A stretch of 64,000 nucleotides of DNA from Thinopyrum elongatum (taxonomy: Eukaryota; Streptophyta; Magnoliopsida; Poales; Poaceae). This document shows positions 61,560-64,000 of this stretch, piece by piece. Every line of letters begins with the position of its first letter. Positions within the stretch are counted from its first letter, which is position 1. The notes under the pieces are model-generated. The model saw nothing but the letters and a program-made list of their open reading frames with translations, was not told where the DNA came from and made no database searches. A program made the translations under genes and the position numbers. The stretch lies in contig CM022301.1 in the NCBI GenBank assembly GCA_011799875.1, forward strand, positions 327,874,929-327,938,928, given 5' to 3'.

Positions 61560-63567
61560 ACTGCTCATCAGTTCGTCGGTCCGCAGCCGCGTGACCAGCA
61601 TACCAATGCGTCAGCACTTCCTGCTCAGCAAACCAACGCGTTGGCACGACCTCCTCAGCACACCGACAAGTTGGCACCACCTGCGCAGAATCCCGACATA
61701 GCTTCAACGCATCGTCAGTAGTCCGATGCCTCTGCTCCTATGGCCCAGCAGTCCGTCACAGCAGCACCGCCAGCTCAGTGGTCCGGCATAGCTAAACCAT
61801 CTGCCAAGCAGTCCGTCGAAGCTTCACCGCCTGCTAAGCAGTTCGTCGAAGCTTCACCGTCTGCTAAGCAGTCCGTCGAAGCTTCACCGTCTGCTCGGCA
61901 GCCTGCCTTTCAGCCAACCAGACATTGTACCAGAAGTGCTTCAAGTACCAAGAAGGAAGCGGGCAAAAAGGCTGCACCCGTGAGGAAGCGTGCCGTGAGA
62001 GCGAAGAAGAAAGAGAATGATTACCTCTTACTTAAAGCACTCATCGCCAGAACCAAATTAACAGCAAGTTGTTCGAATCGGGGAGTAATACTATTTCTGA
62101 CGGCATGGATGATGAAGAAATAACTTTGCTGCTTGCTAAAAATAAAGCAGACATACTTGAAGCACACAATTACGTCCATGGCCAGTCATTTCTTGTTGGC
62201 AAATACTTTGATGAGTGCAGCTCCAGTTGCCGCGAGTTACATAAATATTGCATGGATCAAATGTCAGGAGGTCATCATGTTCTGCTAGTCCACTATAGCA
62301 GAGATCATTTCCGACACGATGCTTGTTCCATTAGTGTGAGTTTCGAGGACTTACATCTCTTCTTCAACTTCAACGAGCTTGATGCCACTCTTGTTAGATG
62401 CCTGATTTTGTAAGTACTTAACAAACTCTGATCAACTTCTCCATACAAGGTTGTAAATGATAAACAGTTAACTGCATTTTATTCCTCTCAGGGGATTGAA
62501 CGCGCAGATAAGAAAAAGGGAGAGTGTGTATTTCATAGATCCTGCATTAGCAAATGGCACAACATTAGATGGTAAGGATGCACGGGAGTGGGCCATTAAC
62601 ACGGTCGTCCATATCTTCAAAAACACGTCCCATGCAGAATCATTTCTCTGGCCATATCATGAATGATAAGTCAAGTAAACAACCACGCATACACTAATTG
62701 TCTTTCAGATTTTGACATAATTCGTAAGTTCATGGCTTTCTTAATATGTAGCAATCACTGGATATTGGTATTCATTGTTCCAAACAAGAACACAGTTTAC
62801 TACATGGATTCTCTTAGAGAGTCAACAAACGCTCAGGATCTGACGCATCTTCAGCAATTCATGGATAGGTATTGAATTCTATGATGTTAAAATTAATTTG
62901 CATTCATATCTGGTTCAATAATTGATGTTGTGAAAATTCATCTTCATTTGCAGTGTGTTCGCATTATGGAAAACTAAACCAGGGAACCTGTTCAAGAGGG
63001 AACTACCTCTGCAGCACGAGATCGTTTCTCCGATAACACACAGAAATCCGTTATTTTCAGAAAATGTATCCAATAGTCTGCAAATACTTTTTCTTACGCT
63101 AGTCAAATGTTCAAGCTTCTAAACAAACCTCTTTCTATTTTTGTCCAAAGAAAAAAAATACATCTAACACCGGTTAGGTTGTTCCTAACAGGACAAATAC
63201 ATGACTAATTCTGTACAAAAAAATTCAGTGTCCTCAGCAAAAAGCAGGGACCAACCTTTGTGGATACTATGTTTGCAGACACATGATCTCCATCTACAAA
63301 TCTGCTGATAGTTGTGAAGATGCTTGCGAATTAGTACCAGTATGTCTATCTTGATTAATATCTTCTACTCCACTCATATGGCACATTCTGATCTTAAAAA
63401 TACTGCAGCTCATCTTAGAACCGAAGACCCCTGAACTGCTCCCCGCTGGTGAATTGCTGATGGTTCGGAGATTTATCAGCAACTTCTTCCTGAATCACTA
63501 CATCAATCCCACTGGTGATAATGAAGATTTCAGCATGCGTTCTCCTGAAACATTGAGTAAGAGTTAG
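61560..63567 (+). pseudogene. Ulp1-like cysteine protease (C48) gene of CACTA copy 2, several exons
   Basis: Ulp1-type proteases cut SUMO or similar modifiers, and many plant CACTA and Mutator elements carry one. Part 1 (to about 62060) is Ala/Pro/Gln/Ser-rich with AKQSVEASP repeats and a basic end (KKAAPVRKRAVRAKKK), with a TAG near 61720. Part 2 (62069-62410, after a small shift): MDDEEITLLLAKNKADILEA, LVHYSRDHFRHDACSI. Later exons: 62492-62665, 62709-62868 (SNHWILVFI with the catalytic His; YYMDSL with the Asp), about 62954-63035, 63229-63341 (CPQQKAGTNLCGYYVCRHM with the Gln and the Cys of LCGYY) and 63409-63567. The donor after 62665 reads GA instead of GT, so splicing is probably impaired. 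All catalytic residues remain. Confidence 0.8.
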
Positions 63568-64000
63568 CCGCTAAACATATACGCATGGATCCATTGTTTT
63601 CCATATGATGAGGTCTTCATATTTCGTACACTATGATTAATTATGTAATGCACATATATGTCGACAAATCATTGGAATTTAGCTACCATTTGTTCAATTG
63701 CAACTATTGTGAAATCTGATGAATGTTCTTCTTGTGGATACTATTTGTTCAATTGATATTTGTTCTATTGAATATTGTGGCGAATTTGCTTTTTGCATGC
63801 CGATTCAAATGGGATATTTTTGTTTTAACCTAGAAATTGCTCCGCACACGGTTCAACTAAATGAGTGTGTGCGATCCACATCGGAAAGCATGCGTCAATC
63901 GTAGCTGAACCGTCGGTGATACACAACAGATCGCAAATGATTTGCAGCACTACTACGTGTGCGTAGGGGCTCCGGAACCGTTTGTGATATCACATTATCT
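63568..64000 (+). repeat. Start of the 3' subterminal region of CACTA copy 2
   Basis: After AT-rich sequence, 63835-64000 shows GCACACGGTTCAAC, TGTGTGCGATCC, CGCAAATGATTTGC and CCGTTTGTGATATC, the same motif set as the 5' subterminal repeats. The 3' TIR itself has not been reached at 64000. Confidence 0.7.

Larger units (their letters stand above)
49124..64000 (+). mobile_element. Giant CACTA transposon, copy 2; 5' end at 49124, 3' end outside the window
   Basis: It starts CACTACTACAGGATGCTGC, close to the TIR of copy 1. The parts follow in the same order as in copy 1 but on the other strand: subterminal repeats, acidic ORF and GRF-like gene (minus strand), central region, transposase (plus strand), repeat array. 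Here the Ulp1-like protease gene and the start of the 3' subterminal repeats (about 63830-64000) are also visible. A solo LTR (52248-56063) and nested MITEs (60477-61019) are later insertions. The three bases before the TIR are ACA. Confidence 0.9.

Overview
This window is nuclear DNA of a large-genome grass, most likely a member of the Triticeae (wheat, goat-grass or barley relatives). The evidence is a Copia element with Angela/BARE/WIS-type LTRs, an Athila-type Gypsy element with a tRNA-Asp primer site, CACTA transposons with long subterminal repeats, Tourist-like MITEs and LTRs nested in LTRs. Only one clearly intact host gene is present, a four-exon YUCCA-type flavin monooxygenase on the minus strand (34485-39215, 397 aa after splicing).

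The window is built as a mirror. A giant CACTA transposon (copy 1) runs leftwards from its 5' end at 32272 to beyond position 1. A related CACTA transposon (copy 2) runs rightwards from its 5' end at 49124 to beyond 64000. The two 5' ends face each other across 16.85 kb that holds the YUCCA gene. Each copy has the same plan: (a) TIR and subterminal repeats; (b) an acidic low-complexity ORF and a GRF-type zinc-finger-like, coiled-coil, membrane-tail gene, both reading towards the 5' TIR; (c) a central region between divergent genes; (d) a TNP2-type transposase reading the other way; (e) a long repeat array. In copy 2 a Ulp1-like (C48) protease gene follows. Both transposases are broken by stops, and copy 1 also by deletions and a frameshift.

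The copies were invaded independently, and each gives the empty site for the other. Copy 1 holds an Athila-like Gypsy element (7545-20554), which itself contains a 3.7-kb non-autonomous CACTA (12244-15945) carrying fragments of two host genes (proteasome beta-1 subunit and an MS5/SDI1-like TPR protein). Copy 1 also holds an Angela/BARE-like Copia element (21429-30205). Copy 2 holds a 3.8-kb solo LTR (52248-56063) and nested MITEs (60477-61019).

The middle segment, from left to right, holds a Gypsy 5' LTR plus gag start cut off by CACTA copy 1 (32273-33012), an unidentified gene-like piece, a foldback MITE, the YUCCA gene with MITEs in its introns, two diverged tandem gene-like repeats (39650-42425), a minisatellite, and LTR fragments with a solo LTR (44230-49123) into which CACTA copy 2 inserted. 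Family names and splice sites rest on reading the sequence. No database search was run.
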